43,642 nucleotides of DNA from Acidobacteria bacterium UBA823 (GCA_002296225.1 DBHR01000019.1:1-43642); one strand, 5' to 3'. Positions 25,316 to 34,850 are shown, numbered from the stretch's first letter. Made by a program: numbers and translations. Notes: generated by a model from the sequence alone, not told the origin.

Positions 25316-27925
25316 CTACATGCCGCCGCGGTAGAGCGCATTGAAGAGCAATTTGAACGTGCCGTGCGACTGACCACGATGCTGGGTCCGGAAGCCGAGC
25401 AGGACAACACGGCCCGCCTCAACATCAGCTTCCACGACCGCCGCGCGCCCGGCGATGACCTGTTCGCCTAGCAACCAGCCACTCTGTAGGAGATCCTCCG
25501 TCGGATAGGTCACCACGGCCCTGACGGATGAGGGTGGCTCAGGAGTGATGCCCGACTGGCGATCGCGGCGACTGACCGGCCGTCCGAGCGCGAACGCTGG
25601 ACTGCGCGAGAAGAACGCCGTAGATTTCTCAGGCATGCCGTAGCCAAGCGGATGCTCAGGGTCGACCTCAAGCCGCAACAGCGTTCCCGGAATAAAGAAA
25701 TTTTCATCGGATTGTCCGGAGGTGACCTCACGAAGTGGCAGATTGAAGATTTCGAGGGGCAATTCAGTTGCTGAATCCATCGCGACGAGCGTTCCGCCCT
25801 CTACGACGAAATCGTAGAGGTTGGCGACGCCGCGAATGGTCATACCGCCGGTGTACTCAACCGGCATCCGGTCGGCGGATAACCCGTGCAGCATACTCGT
25901 GTAGGTTGCGTCGGGCAGGACGATCACGTCGTAGGCAGCGCGTAAGTTCCCCGTGCGCACTTCGGCGTCGTGCAGTCGCGTGTAGGCGAACTCGAACCGT
26001 TCGAGCACCCAGCGTGTCCAACCCTCGTCCATGTTGCCGCCCCAGGCGTGGTACAGGCCGACACGCGGCTGTCTAAGCGGCGTTGTTTCTACTGGGGGTG
26101 CGACGACGAGTGCGGTGATCCGCAACCCCAAAGAACGCGCCGCGTCCTCGACGCGGGCATGCGTACCGTCGCTCGAAGCGACCACAAAAGTGCCTGCCGG
26201 CCACGTGCGGCCGCCAACATCTCCCGCAGCAGTCATGCGTGAAACACTCTCGCCAGCGGTCAAGAGCCGGTTGACTGCCGTGAAGGCGTCGTTCGCTTTC
26301 GGGTCGATTGCGTAGGCGGCGGTCGCCCGCCCGGAAACTGATCCGTTTGGCGGCGAGGCCCACTCCACCGGCTCGAGCGCGAGATCAGCGCGGCGTGCCC
26401 CGAGGCCTGCATGCGTCCGGACGTCGACTCCCATCTGGTAAGGCAGCGTCCAACCGCTGACATCGTAGGGCCGGTCTGGCGGCCCGCCGGGGTAGACCCG
26501 CCTATCGGGGTAGACCTGTGGCGTGAGTAAGTCGGTCAAGTGTGGCCGGAACGACTGAGCGCTTGGCACGACGTAGCTTCCGGACGGATACGACACCCCA
26601 TCAAGCGTGAACGGCGCGTTAGCCTGCTCGACGTCGATGGCGCCCCAACGAAGCACGTTCACTAGCTTTGCGGCTGTCCCTGGGTCCCATTGGTCGGCGG
26701 AGATGACATAGGTCTCGTTCTCGCCGTCGGCGATTGCCTCGCGGCCCATTTGATAAATGTTGAAGAGCCATTCGGCCCGGCGCTTGGCGCCGATATCGAG
26801 TACGGCCATCGAACCGGTCAGCATGTATTCGCAACTGTCGCGGAGGTGCCACTCGCCGCCCATGTAAGGGTTCGGATAGAAGGCCGACGGCGCGCCCGTC
26901 AACTCACCGTTGGAAAAAGTGCGCGGGAAAGTGGCTGGGTCGTAGACGGTGGGTGCTGGCGAGGTGTGCGACGTCTCGGTGAGAATGCCCACCATGTTGT
27001 GAAAGTACGGCGCTGTGCGCATGCCACCATTCCACCAAGTATCGAAACCGACGCGGGAAACCACGCCCGCCTTGCCCTCCTGGTCGAACCGCCGGCCCAT
27101 GGCCGACCCGACGGCGTTGATGCCGCGCATAACGAGTGGCGGGATGTTCGGATTCACCGGTTCAGCGAACGGCGGAATGAAGATGCGCGACGGATACGGT
27201 CCAGATTGATGTTGGTTGTAGACGATTTGCGGAAACCATTCGTGATAGACCTGCCGACCGATGTTCTGGCTCTCAGGCTGGTTGAACATGAACCAGTCGC
27301 GATTGTTGTCGTGGCCGACATACTTTTGGTAGAGCTCGGGGAGCGGTGCACCCTCGTGCTCGGTGCCGACGTGCTGCATGTACCATTCCGCCACCAGCGT
27401 TGTGCCGTCGGGATTCATGTTAGGGACGAGCAGGAAGATGACATTGTCGCGGATGAACCGCATTTCCTCAGTCTCTTCCGTGACCGCCTTGTAGGCCATC
27501 CACGGCGCGGTCTGCCCGTGGGCGACCTCGGTTGAATGTAGGCCAAAATCGATCCAGACAATCGCTTTGCCTTCGTCAACCAGCGCCCGTGCCTCGTCGT
27601 CACTCACACGCGCCCGTGCCAGTTGCTGGGAAATCGCCTTGTAGCGATCCAGATTCCGCATATTGCTCGCTGAGGAAATGATCGCCATGAGCTGCGTGCG
27701 ACCTTCGGCGGTTTCGCCGATCTCGACGAGCTGCATCCGGTCGCTCGCCTCATCCAGCACGCGGAAGTACTCGGCGATCTGCTCGTAGGTTGCGAGCTTG
27801 TAGTCGGCGCACGGCGCCCAGCCAATGACGCTCTCGGGCGTTGGCGCAGGGGCCTGTTGCGCGGGAGCCAGTGCCGGGAGCGCCAGGAACGGGATGAAGG
27901 CGAGCAGATGAGACCAGCGTGTCAT
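25316..27925 (-). CDS. Secreted M14-family zinc carboxypeptidase with C-terminal GATase-like domain
   Basis: An 869-residue exported protein with signal peptide (residues 1-22, cleavage after LAPAQ). The M14 catalytic domain (~40-340) shows the zinc motif His130-Ser-Thr-Glu133 in DFGLHSTEVAHGQ, NMNPDG (~169-174), HDNNRDWFMFNQPE, a third likely ligand His239 in YNQHQSGP, and the probable catalytic Glu in GILTETSHT. The C-terminal ~270 residues (VGLYHAWGGNMDEGWTRW, DVIVLPDATY, VVEGGTLVAM, VVLLGFRTQHRGQSHGTFK) resemble a class I glutamine-amidotransferase-like or ThuA-like domain, probably without amidotransferase activity. It should remove C-terminal residues from external peptides. GGAG lies 5 nt before the ATG. 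The WYL regulator gene lies upstream on the same strand. Confidence 0.88.
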   Translation of the reverse strand: MTRWSHLLAFIPFLALPALAPAQQAPAPTPESVIGWAPCADYKLATYEQIAEYFRVLDEASDRMQLVEIGETAEGRTQLMAIISSASNMRNLDRYKAISQQLARARVSDDEARALVDEGKAIVWIDFGLHSTEVAHGQTAPWMAYKAVTEETEEMRFIRDNVIFLLVPNMNPDGTTLVAEWYMQHVGTEHEGAPLPELYQKYVGHDNNRDWFMFNQPESQNIGRQVYHEWFPQIVYNQHQSGPYPSRIFIPPFAEPVNPNIPPLVMRGINAVGSAMGRRFDQEGKAGVVSRVGFDTWWNGGMRTAPYFHNMVGILTETSHTSPAPTVYDPATFPRTFSNGELTGAPSAFYPNPYMGGEWHLRDSCEYMLTGSMAVLDIGAKRRAEWLFNIYQMGREAIADGENETYVISADQWDPGTAAKLVNVLRWGAIDVEQANAPFTLDGVSYPSGSYVVPSAQSFRPHLTDLLTPQVYPDRRVYPGGPPDRPYDVSGWTLPYQMGVDVRTHAGLGARRADLALEPVEWASPPNGSVSGRATAAYAIDPKANDAFTAVNRLLTAGESVSRMTAAGDVGGRTWPAGTFVVASSDGTHARVEDAARSLGLRITALVVAPPVETTPLRQPRVGLYHAWGGNMDEGWTRWVLERFEFAYTRLHDAEVRTGNLRAAYDVIVLPDATYTSMLHGLSADRMPVEYTGGMTIRGVANLYDFVVEGGTLVAMDSATELPLEIFNLPLREVTSGQSDENFFIPGTLLRLEVDPEHPLGYGMPEKSTAFFSRSPAFALGRPVSRRDRQSGITPEPPSSVRAVVTYPTEDLLQSGWLLGEQVIAGRAAVVEADVEAGRVVLLGFRTQHRGQSHGTFKLLFNALYRGGM

Positions 27926-28026
27926 GAATTCTCCAGTCAGACGTTACGACTCAGCTCAGGCTATCGGGATTGGCAGGGGGAGCGCAACGTTGTTTCTTTG
28001 ACCGTGTCCAGTTTTTCGGGTCGTTA

Positions 28027-28046
28027 ACTTTGAGCCACTTTGAGCC
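28027..28046. repeat. Two tandem copies of a 10-bp unit
   Basis: ACTTTGAGCC is repeated directly twice without spacer between the WYL regulator stop (28055) and the M14 peptidase start (27925). It may be a regulatory site for the peptidase or a chance slippage product. Confidence 0.5.
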
Positions 28047-28054
28047 CAAGTTTC

Positions 28055-29062
28055 TCAGTGCTTACCAGGACCCGAGTCGTATCTCGCACGAGCCCGCACG
28101 AATTCCGCCGCGATCTCAGTTGCTAGGCCCTTTGGCGCGACGACGTGGGCGTTCGCGCCAAAGCTAAGGATCCAGTTTCGAAGCGGCTGGTCGACGCAGA
28201 CGTTGAGCGACAGTCGAAGCGAGCCGTCGGGCTGGTCCACTGCCCGCTGCGATGCATGCCACTTGACCTCGCGCACGTAAGGGGCGCTCTTCGGCGCGAA
28301 CTCGACCTCTACGCGTTGCGGGGGTCCTTGATTGAGGCCGAGGGAGTGCGCAAAAAGCTCAAGGGACAGTTTCTGCGACGGCTTAAATGTCGTCTGAAGC
28401 AGCGACAAGCGTTTGATCCGCTCAACCGCGAATGTACGCATCTCTTTGTACTCCGGCACGTAGGCGAACAGATAGAGTCCGCCCTGGAAGTGCAGGAGTC
28501 GGTAGGGCTCGACCAGGTAGTCCTTCATCCGCCTGCTGGACAACGAGTGGTAATGCATCGTCGCCTGACGCCGTAGCAGCGTGGCATCGATCAGACGAGC
28601 GATCGTCTTATCGAGCTTGCCGCCTAGGCCCTTCTTGGCACGCCCGGCCTTTACTTGAAGCACGTTGGGCAGCTTCTCGAAGAACGTCCGTATGCCTGGC
28701 GTGAGGACTGCCTCAAACTTATTGAAGGCGCTGGTGAGATTTATCTTGAACAACGTCCCGGCGAGGCCTTCGAGCAAGACCCGACTGAAATAGAGCGCAT
28801 AGAGTTCGGGGAGGCTTAAGCTGGTTTCGCCTTCGCCGCCAAGCTTCCTGAAGGGCTTCGTGTCGAGTTTCCAGAAGCGTTTACCGTCGACGAGCTCGTC
28901 GAAGATCGGAAAGCCAGCGACCTGTAACGCTTCGAGATCGCGCCGGATCGTCCGCGTCGTCACGTCCATCTTCTGCGCAAGCCCGCTGATTGTTGCCCGG
29001 CGAGACGCCTCGAGTTCCCGCAACACATTCCACTGGCGGATGACTTCGGCGCTTCGCGGCAT
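28055..29062 (-). CDS. WYL-domain transcriptional regulator
   Basis: A 335-residue DNA-binding protein. Residues ~5-60 are a winged helix-turn-helix of the DeoR/HTH_11 type (ISGLAQKMDVTTRTIRRDLEALQ). The middle and C-terminus form a WYL ligand-binding module, recognisable at YLVEPYRLLHFQGGLYLFAYVPEYKEMRTFAVERI (~185-220), followed by a WCX-type tail. WYL regulators sense small molecules or nucleic acids and often control stress or defence genes. I prefer ATG 29062 to the TTG six bases upstream. It sits between htpG and the secreted peptidase, all on the minus strand, so its targets could be the peptidase, itself or distant genes. There is no defence gene next to it. Confidence 0.87.
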   Translation of the reverse strand: MPRSAEVIRQWNVLRELEASRRATISGLAQKMDVTTRTIRRDLEALQVAGFPIFDELVDGKRFWKLDTKPFRKLGGEGETSLSLPELYALYFSRVLLEGLAGTLFKINLTSAFNKFEAVLTPGIRTFFEKLPNVLQVKAGRAKKGLGGKLDKTIARLIDATLLRRQATMHYHSLSSRRMKDYLVEPYRLLHFQGGLYLFAYVPEYKEMRTFAVERIKRLSLLQTTFKPSQKLSLELFAHSLGLNQGPPQRVEVEFAPKSAPYVREVKWHASQRAVDQPDGSLRLSLNVCVDQPLRNWILSFGANAHVVAPKGLATEIAAEFVRARARYDSGPGKH

Positions 29063-29186
29063 GGTCAAGGAGTTTCCGAGAGCAACGGCACAAGCGACGG
29101 GGCTCCTGCCTGGTGCCGTCCCGACGAAATCAGCGCTCGGTTTCGTCTCAAGTCGGAACCTAGAGGTTGGTGACCAAAACCGGTAG

Positions 29187-31103
29187 TCATAGTCCCTTCA
29201 CCATTAGATCCCCGATCCCCCTGTTGAACCGAGCCGGATCGGGTAGTGTCGAGCCTTCAGCCAGCAGCGCGTAGCCGAGCAGCAAATGCGCATAGTCAAC
29301 GAGCAACGGGTCGCCCTGGTCGGTCTCAAAGCGCTCTTGCAGCTTGCCGGCGATTGCATGCTTCGGGTTGAGCTCAAGGATCCGCTTCTGTTGCGCACCC
29401 ACGTCGGCACCTTGGGTTTGCCGAAGCATCCGTTCGAGGGCGGGGCTCATGTCGCTGTCAGCGCCGACCAGGCAGACCGGCGATGTTGTGAGTCGGGTCG
29501 ACAGCCGCACTTCCTTAATCGATTCGTCCAGCGTCTTCTGCAGAAACTCCAGAAGGCTCCCGAAATGCTCACGCTGTTCACTTAAGTCGGCCGCGGCCTT
29601 CTTTCGCTCGTCTTCACTACCCAACTCTACTGTGCCTTTACCGATCGACTTGAACGGCTTACCGCCGAACTCCTGCACGCGCTGAGCGAGGAGTTCGTCC
29701 ACCGGGTCCACCAGATAAAGCACTTCATAATCCTTTGCTTGGAACGCTTCGAGATGCGGAGAGTGCTCAATGACCGCTCGGGATTCGCCGGTCAGGTAAT
29801 AAACCTCCGTCTGCTCCGGCTTCATCCGGATGACATACTCGTCGAGTGTGGTCAGCGCAGTCGGGTCATGCGATGACTGAAACAGGAGTAATGGCAGCAA
29901 CCGGTCCTTGACGTCATCTTCTCCGGCGACCCCCTCCTTTAGCACCGGGCCAAATTCGCCCCAAAGGGTACGGAACTTGTCGCGGTCGGTTTCAAGCATG
30001 TGCTGAAGGTGGTCCAGCACTTTGCGACTGAGCCAGCTCTGCATCTGGCTGATGTGTCGATCCTGCTGAATCATCTCTCGCGACACGTTGAGCGGCAGGT
30101 CTGCCGAGTCGATGATGCCCTTGACGAAGCGAAGGTAGGGTGGCAGCAAGTTCTGGCAGCGGTCCATGATCAGGATCCGGCGTACGTAAAGCTGCAGACC
30201 GAACTGCTGATCCCGGAAGTACAGGTCGAACGGTGCGTGCTTGGGAAAAAAGAGTAGCGCCTGATACTCGAGCCGACCCTCCGCTCGGAGCGACAGCCGG
30301 TCTACCGGCTCACCCCAGTCACGCGCGACGTGGCGGTAAAACTCAGTGAACTCTTCGTCTTTCACCTCGTTCGCCGGCCGTGTCCAGATCGGCTGCATCG
30401 AGTTGAGGACGCGCTCCTCGGGCGCTGCCTTAGTGTCCGCGCCGGGCTTGGGCATCCTCGCCCTGATCGGATAGCCGACGAAATCAGAGTAGCGTTTGAC
30501 TAGGCCCTGCAGCACTAGGGGATCGGTGAAGTCGGTGATGCCGTCCTCACTATCTACTGGCTTCAGGTGGAGCGTGACTGTTGTGCCGTGCGAAAAACGG
30601 CTGTCTTCATCAAGTTCGTAGGTGCCATCCCCAGCCGACGACCACCGCGTGGCCTTGTCCTCGCCAACCCGGCGTGTGACGAGCGTAACGTGATCCGCCA
30701 CCATGAAGACTGAGTAGAAGCCAACGCCGAACTGGCCGATGAGTTGCACCGCGTCACTCGATTGGCTCGACTGGAGCCGCTTGACGAGCTCACGTGTTCC
30801 CGACTTGGCGATTGTTCCGATGTTCTCGGCGACCTCGGCTCGAGTCATCCCGATCCCGTTGTCCGTGAGGCTCAGCGTGCGGGCATCTGCGTCGGTTTCC
30901 AAACGGATCTCGAGTGTTTCGTCAGCTTCCAAGAGGTCGTGATTCGTCAGGGCCTCAAGGCGGATCCGGTCCAGGGCATCCGAGGCGTTCGAAATAAGCT
31001 CCCTCAGGAAGATCTCCTTTTGGGAGTAGAGCGAACGAATCACGATGTCGAGTAGTTGCTTGGTTTCTGCCTGAAATTGGAAGGTTTCCGCCGATTCCGT
31101 CAT
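29187..31103 (-). CDS. htpG: Hsp90-family chaperone HtpG
   Basis: A 638-residue cytoplasmic ATP-dependent chaperone. The N-terminal GHKL ATPase domain has all Hsp90 motifs: FLRELISNASDALDRIR with the catalytic Glu, DNGIGM, NIGTIAKSGT and IGQFGVGFYSVFMVA. The middle domain includes LYVRRILIMD and the catalytic-loop sequence LPLNVSREMIQQD. Length matches bacterial HtpG (~620-640). I start at ATG 31103 since AAGGA lies 8 nt upstream and the protein begins TESAETFQFQAETKQLLDI as in other HtpG; the longer frame adds an unrelated basic tail. A possible -10 TACAAT (31155-31150) lies 47 nt upstream, without a clear -35 or heat-shock consensus. It diverges from the zinc-ribbon gene. Confidence 0.96.
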   Translation of the reverse strand: MTESAETFQFQAETKQLLDIVIRSLYSQKEIFLRELISNASDALDRIRLEALTNHDLLEADETLEIRLETDADARTLSLTDNGIGMTRAEVAENIGTIAKSGTRELVKRLQSSQSSDAVQLIGQFGVGFYSVFMVADHVTLVTRRVGEDKATRWSSAGDGTYELDEDSRFSHGTTVTLHLKPVDSEDGITDFTDPLVLQGLVKRYSDFVGYPIRARMPKPGADTKAAPEERVLNSMQPIWTRPANEVKDEEFTEFYRHVARDWGEPVDRLSLRAEGRLEYQALLFFPKHAPFDLYFRDQQFGLQLYVRRILIMDRCQNLLPPYLRFVKGIIDSADLPLNVSREMIQQDRHISQMQSWLSRKVLDHLQHMLETDRDKFRTLWGEFGPVLKEGVAGEDDVKDRLLPLLLFQSSHDPTALTTLDEYVIRMKPEQTEVYYLTGESRAVIEHSPHLEAFQAKDYEVLYLVDPVDELLAQRVQEFGGKPFKSIGKGTVELGSEDERKKAAADLSEQREHFGSLLEFLQKTLDESIKEVRLSTRLTTSPVCLVGADSDMSPALERMLRQTQGADVGAQQKRILELNPKHAIAGKLQERFETDQGDPLLVDYAHLLLGYALLAEGSTLPDPARFNRGIGDLMVKGL

Positions 31104-31240
31104 TGATTCTGTCCTTTGAACAGGGCTCCGACGACCCGGAGATCCTTGAATTGTAGCCACTTGCCCCGGACGAAGAAAAGGTGCGACCTACCCTGTCACA
31201 CCCTCCGGTGATAGTGGCATCTAAATAGAGGGAGGGAACC

Positions 31241-31777
31241 ATGACGCTAGGAACTCAGGCAGGCGCCATTGTTGCTCACAGGATTTCTCGGCAACGCTCT
31301 GTCGGATCGGATGTGCCGTATCAAAACGGTACCGCTGCCCGGCAGCTTGAACTGGAAGGCCTGGAGGACTGGAGCCTCGGTCACCGAGAGCCGCCAGGAC
31401 CCGCGGAGGCCATCCCCTTTGCTCGGCAGTGCTGTGCGCTCTGTCAGGTTCGTCAGGTCATGATCCGCAGCCGGGGCAGTGCCGGAACCGACCTCTTCCA
31501 CAGCCTCTGCTTCCGTTGCTATCACGGTCAGATGCAATGGAAGCGGCGGGCGAAACGCCGGCGGGCACAGGCTGTCGTGCACGCTGGAACCAACGAGCTA
31601 TTCGACAACCTGCACCAGCAGTCGGCCCAGCCACCCGAGCCGAAGTATCGCGCGCTGGAACACCGACGACGGCAGGCTCAGATGGTGGCGCGACGTGAAG
31701 TCGAAGGGAACAAAGTTGACCCGTTACGCGTAAGTCGAATCGTGCGTGCCGCGGTCCTGGCCGGCCGGGCGAGCTGA
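31241..31777 (+). CDS. Uncharacterised basic protein with a four-cysteine zinc ribbon
   Basis: A 178-residue protein of unknown function. Two CxxC pairs, Cys65-x2-Cys68 (CALC) and Cys90-x2-Cys93 (CFRC), separated by 21 residues, form a likely zinc ribbon. Strongly basic helices follow (WKRRAKRRRAQA, ALEHRRRQAQMVARREVEG), which would suit nucleic-acid binding. The first ~60 residues look disordered. It has no signal peptide. A very good ribosome-binding site (GAGGGAGGG) sits 5 nt before the ATG, which supports translation. It diverges from htpG across 137 bp, so the two could share stress-related control. I recall similar unnamed CxxC...LCFRC basic proteins in Acidobacteriota but cannot assign a role. 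Confidence 0.7.
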   Translation: MTLGTQAGAIVAHRISRQRSVGSDVPYQNGTAARQLELEGLEDWSLGHREPPGPAEAIPFARQCCALCQVRQVMIRSRGSAGTDLFHSLCFRCYHGQMQWKRRAKRRRAQAVVHAGTNELFDNLHQQSAQPPEPKYRALEHRRRQAQMVARREVEGNKVDPLRVSRIVRAAVLAGRAS

Positions 31778-31877
31778 GAATAACGGAGGGGACGCACTTT
31801 CCACTGGTCGGATTGGCGTGGTGGCCCACTTCGAATTACTTTGACCGTTGAGTTTTATAGCGCGCGGTTCAGAGAAT

Positions 31878-34850
31878 CTAGAATCGGATTTGCCGGGTGA
31901 GTTTGATCGCGAAGCCGCGGTTGACGAGCGTGGGGAACCCGCCGACCAGCGTATTACGGGCCTCCGTGTAGACGACGTACAAGTCGCTGCCCGGCTGGTA
32001 TTCCCATCGGTAGCGTACGTTCGTGCCGACCGAATCCGTGGCCGAACTGTACTGCGAGAACGCTTCGACGAACATCCGAGGCGTCATCATTAGGGTCAGG
32101 CGCAGGCGGCCGATTTGGGTCTCAAAGCGACCCTGGGGTAGGTCGATAAGGTTCACCGCCAGGCTCGGCTCGAACCCAACGTGCGTGCCCAGTGCCACAC
32201 GGCCGCTGTAGCTGACTTCCGAGCGTTTACCGCCGAAGAATGTACCGGTCTGGAAACCGAGGTTGCCGGCGAACAGTCGTTGCGAGCCGAGCGTGTACCG
32301 CGATTGCACGGTTTCGAAGTGATATCCGCCCACCGGAATCACGACACCTTCGGCGATCGTAAACGGCTCGGTCAGAAATTCGAACTGGCGTGAGTAATGA
32401 GTGCGCCATTTTTCGCCGTTCTCGAACTGAATATCGAATCGGGCGATCGCCTCGCGCGTCTCAAGCATGCCAGTTGAGTCGGAGGTGATGTATTCGATAC
32501 TTGCCTGCAGGGTGTATTTCCGCACCAGATCGCTCGCAAGGTGCCGCGGGCTGAAGCTGGCTTGACCAAAGCTGCGACGGAAATCCTGACGGCGCATGAA
32601 CCCGATCTCAGGATTGAAATTGCGTTCGACCTGGAGATGTTCGAGGGCGAATCCGTAACGGTCGCCGACGTTCTCGACCCTTGTGCGGTAGCTGGTGTCA
32701 TTGCCGGTTCGACCCTGTGTGCGCGTCTTCGCGTAGTAGGCGTCAATGAACAGGTTCGAGAAGAACGCGAGCCGGGTATCGAGACCGTAGACGGAGTTCT
32801 CCCCTGGACTGTTGAGCGCTTCCGAGCGGTGGGTGCCGATCACGCCGACCGTGCTGCGGTCGAGGATGTCCCGTTTCAATCGAACGACCGAGAAATTCGT
32901 TGGTTGGACGACGCCCTCGGGGTCCTTGTCCGTCCGGACGTTCAGCAGGCCGATCGAATACGGCCCGGCCCGGCCCGTGACTCGGCCGCCGCCGAGTATC
33001 GGGATTGCCCTGCCCTCGTTCAGGCCGATCTGCCGACTAAAGAACAGAAGAGGCGCATCGCCCGCTGGCAGGCCGGAGAATCGTGGTCCCGCCCCACCGA
33101 ATGCGAAGATATCCCGCCCCTCCAGGAAGAATGAACGTTTTTCCGGGAAGAATAGGCCGAATCGCGTCAGGTTTACCTGCATCTCGTCGACTTCCACCTG
33201 AGCGAAGTCGGTGTTGTAGGTGAGGTCGGCGGTCAACCCTTTCGTCAGCCCGTATTTGATGTCCAGCCCAGCATCGCCCGTGAGAACGTTTCCGGTTATC
33301 GGCGTCGCGGCATAATCGGTCGCGACTGTGGAGATGCCGTAGGGTTTTAACTCGAGGTTGACCGACCGGGCAGGTGTCTCGAGGCCAACGAGCGTGGCGG
33401 CCGACGAAAATTTCCAAATGCCGACGCGCCCGTACGACGCCGGGATCGGGCTCAGCAACGAGATCTCCTCATAACGAATTAGCTTCCGCCTGACGTTGAT
33501 CCCCCAGATTTGCGGTCCGCCCTGCGAGTAGCGCAGCGATTTGAATGGGATGGCCATTTCGAGGGTCCACCCGCCCTCGAACCGCGCGGACTTCGTCTCC
33601 CAGGCTGTGTCCCAGTCAAAATTCTCGGCTCGCTCGTCGGTCACGAGCGCGTCATAGAGACCACCGAGCGTGTTGGTCTCGAAGTAGTAGCCGTTGCGCC
33701 GGTCGTAGAAGGTGTCGAGAGTCAGCGTGATCGAGTCGTCTCGAGCGACCCCGACATTCCCCCGGCGCATTTCCTTCGCCACGATCCGCTCCGGCTCGCT
33801 ATCCCAGCAGCGAGCGGAAAAATAGAACGTGGTGTCGTCAAAAAACACCCAGATTTCCGTGGGTTGGGTCGGCGGCTCGCCTTCGTCCGGGTCCTGCTGC
33901 ACGAAGTCGCCGACCCCGGGTACGGCCGCGTAGGTGCCCTCGTCGAGTCGCCCGTCGAGGCGGAGTGGCTCTTCGAGACGCACTGCGCGCAGCGTCACAC
34001 GCCCCTGCTCGTCCCGGGCGACCATCGCCGGCGGCACCGGCGGCGGTGGGCCGTGCAGGACGGGCGCCCTCCCGTTGTTGTCGAGCCAAGCAGCCGGAAT
34101 CAAGGCAGGAGAGGGATTGACCGCTACCAGCGACGGGTCCTCTTGCGCCAAGCTCGGGAACACTGGGTCTGCCCTAAGTTGATTGACATGGCGCACGTAA
34201 CGCTCAGCGATGGTTACCGCCTGCACGGCCTGGGAGGCGGCCGCCACCGTGTGGCCCTGGTCGTTCACCAGGTGCACTCTGATGAGAATCGTGCCCGGCC
34301 CTCCCAGCCAGTAGCTCCCCGTGACGTGGCTTGCGGCGTCTGGGACGAGCGCTACAACACCGGTCGACAGCAGTTTCGCCGCGAGCGCCGTTTCGATGAA
34401 GACACCGAGAATGTCTTGAGTCTCCGTGACCGCCGCTAGAGGATCTCTCAAGTCCTGATTTGCAGCCAACGACCCGTCGGGAACACGCTGGCGCCCTTCT
34501 AGCGAGATCACGTCGATTCGAATGGAAAATCTGTCGCGTGTGGCAACCAGAGGAAGACCAGCCACCAGACGGCGCGCGAGCACGTCGAGCGCCGTCTCGA
34601 TCTCTAGCGGTTGATTCGAGGCCACACGCCCGGATTGCGTGCCAGTAGCCTGAGGCACGACTACGTCGGGCGGCGACGCTGGCACAAACGTTGACGTGGC
34701 CCCGGCGGCCTCCGACCACATGACACAGAGGGCTAAAGCCACGAGCCACAGGGAGTGAAATGGACGGGCCTTTGCCCATTTCAGGCCAGGTGCGTCGCCG
34801 CGGCCGGCGGTAGCCGGCGGACACGGGTCAGAGTGCTGTTCGTTCACCAT
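31878..34850 (-). CDS. DUF5916/CBM9-like outer-membrane protein with extra N-terminal domain
   Basis: A 990-residue exported protein. A hydrophobic signal (LWLVALALCVMW) starts only at residue ~33 after a hydrophilic leader, so the true start may lie further in. Residues ~65-230 form a mixed alpha/beta domain (ETALDVLARRLV, GVFIETALAAKLLST, VTGSYWLGGPGTILIRVHLV) that faintly resembles FlgO/CsgG-type lipoprotein domains. Residues ~280-490 are a family 9 carbohydrate-binding-like domain (LRLDGRLDEGTY, DDTTFYFSARCWD, WTLEMAIPFKSLRY). The remainder is the DUF5916 beta-barrel (LFFPEKRSFFLEGRDIFAFG, RQIGLNEGRAIPILGG) ending in LTRQIRF, a typical barrel terminus. Such proteins sit in the outer membrane near peptidases or glycan genes; their role is unproven. 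It is 150 bp downstream of the deacetylase. Confidence 0.85.
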   Translation of the reverse strand: MVNEQHSDPCPPATAGRGDAPGLKWAKARPFHSLWLVALALCVMWSEAAGATSTFVPASPPDVVVPQATGTQSGRVASNQPLEIETALDVLARRLVAGLPLVATRDRFSIRIDVISLEGRQRVPDGSLAANQDLRDPLAAVTETQDILGVFIETALAAKLLSTGVVALVPDAASHVTGSYWLGGPGTILIRVHLVNDQGHTVAAASQAVQAVTIAERYVRHVNQLRADPVFPSLAQEDPSLVAVNPSPALIPAAWLDNNGRAPVLHGPPPPVPPAMVARDEQGRVTLRAVRLEEPLRLDGRLDEGTYAAVPGVGDFVQQDPDEGEPPTQPTEIWVFFDDTTFYFSARCWDSEPERIVAKEMRRGNVGVARDDSITLTLDTFYDRRNGYYFETNTLGGLYDALVTDERAENFDWDTAWETKSARFEGGWTLEMAIPFKSLRYSQGGPQIWGINVRRKLIRYEEISLLSPIPASYGRVGIWKFSSAATLVGLETPARSVNLELKPYGISTVATDYAATPITGNVLTGDAGLDIKYGLTKGLTADLTYNTDFAQVEVDEMQVNLTRFGLFFPEKRSFFLEGRDIFAFGGAGPRFSGLPAGDAPLLFFSRQIGLNEGRAIPILGGGRVTGRAGPYSIGLLNVRTDKDPEGVVQPTNFSVVRLKRDILDRSTVGVIGTHRSEALNSPGENSVYGLDTRLAFFSNLFIDAYYAKTRTQGRTGNDTSYRTRVENVGDRYGFALEHLQVERNFNPEIGFMRRQDFRRSFGQASFSPRHLASDLVRKYTLQASIEYITSDSTGMLETREAIARFDIQFENGEKWRTHYSRQFEFLTEPFTIAEGVVIPVGGYHFETVQSRYTLGSQRLFAGNLGFQTGTFFGGKRSEVSYSGRVALGTHVGFEPSLAVNLIDLPQGRFETQIGRLRLTLMMTPRMFVEAFSQYSSATDSVGTNVRYRWEYQPGSDLYVVYTEARNTLVGGFPTLVNRGFAIKLTRQIRF

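Noticed and set aside
26690..27535. 281-codon plus-strand frame opposite the M14 peptidase
   Set aside because: It is a long antisense frame typical of GC-rich genes. The minus strand encodes clear catalytic motifs over the whole stretch.
29062..29068. TTG start for the WYL regulator, two codons upstream
   Set aside because: ATG at 29062 is the simpler start and neither choice has a better ribosome-binding site.
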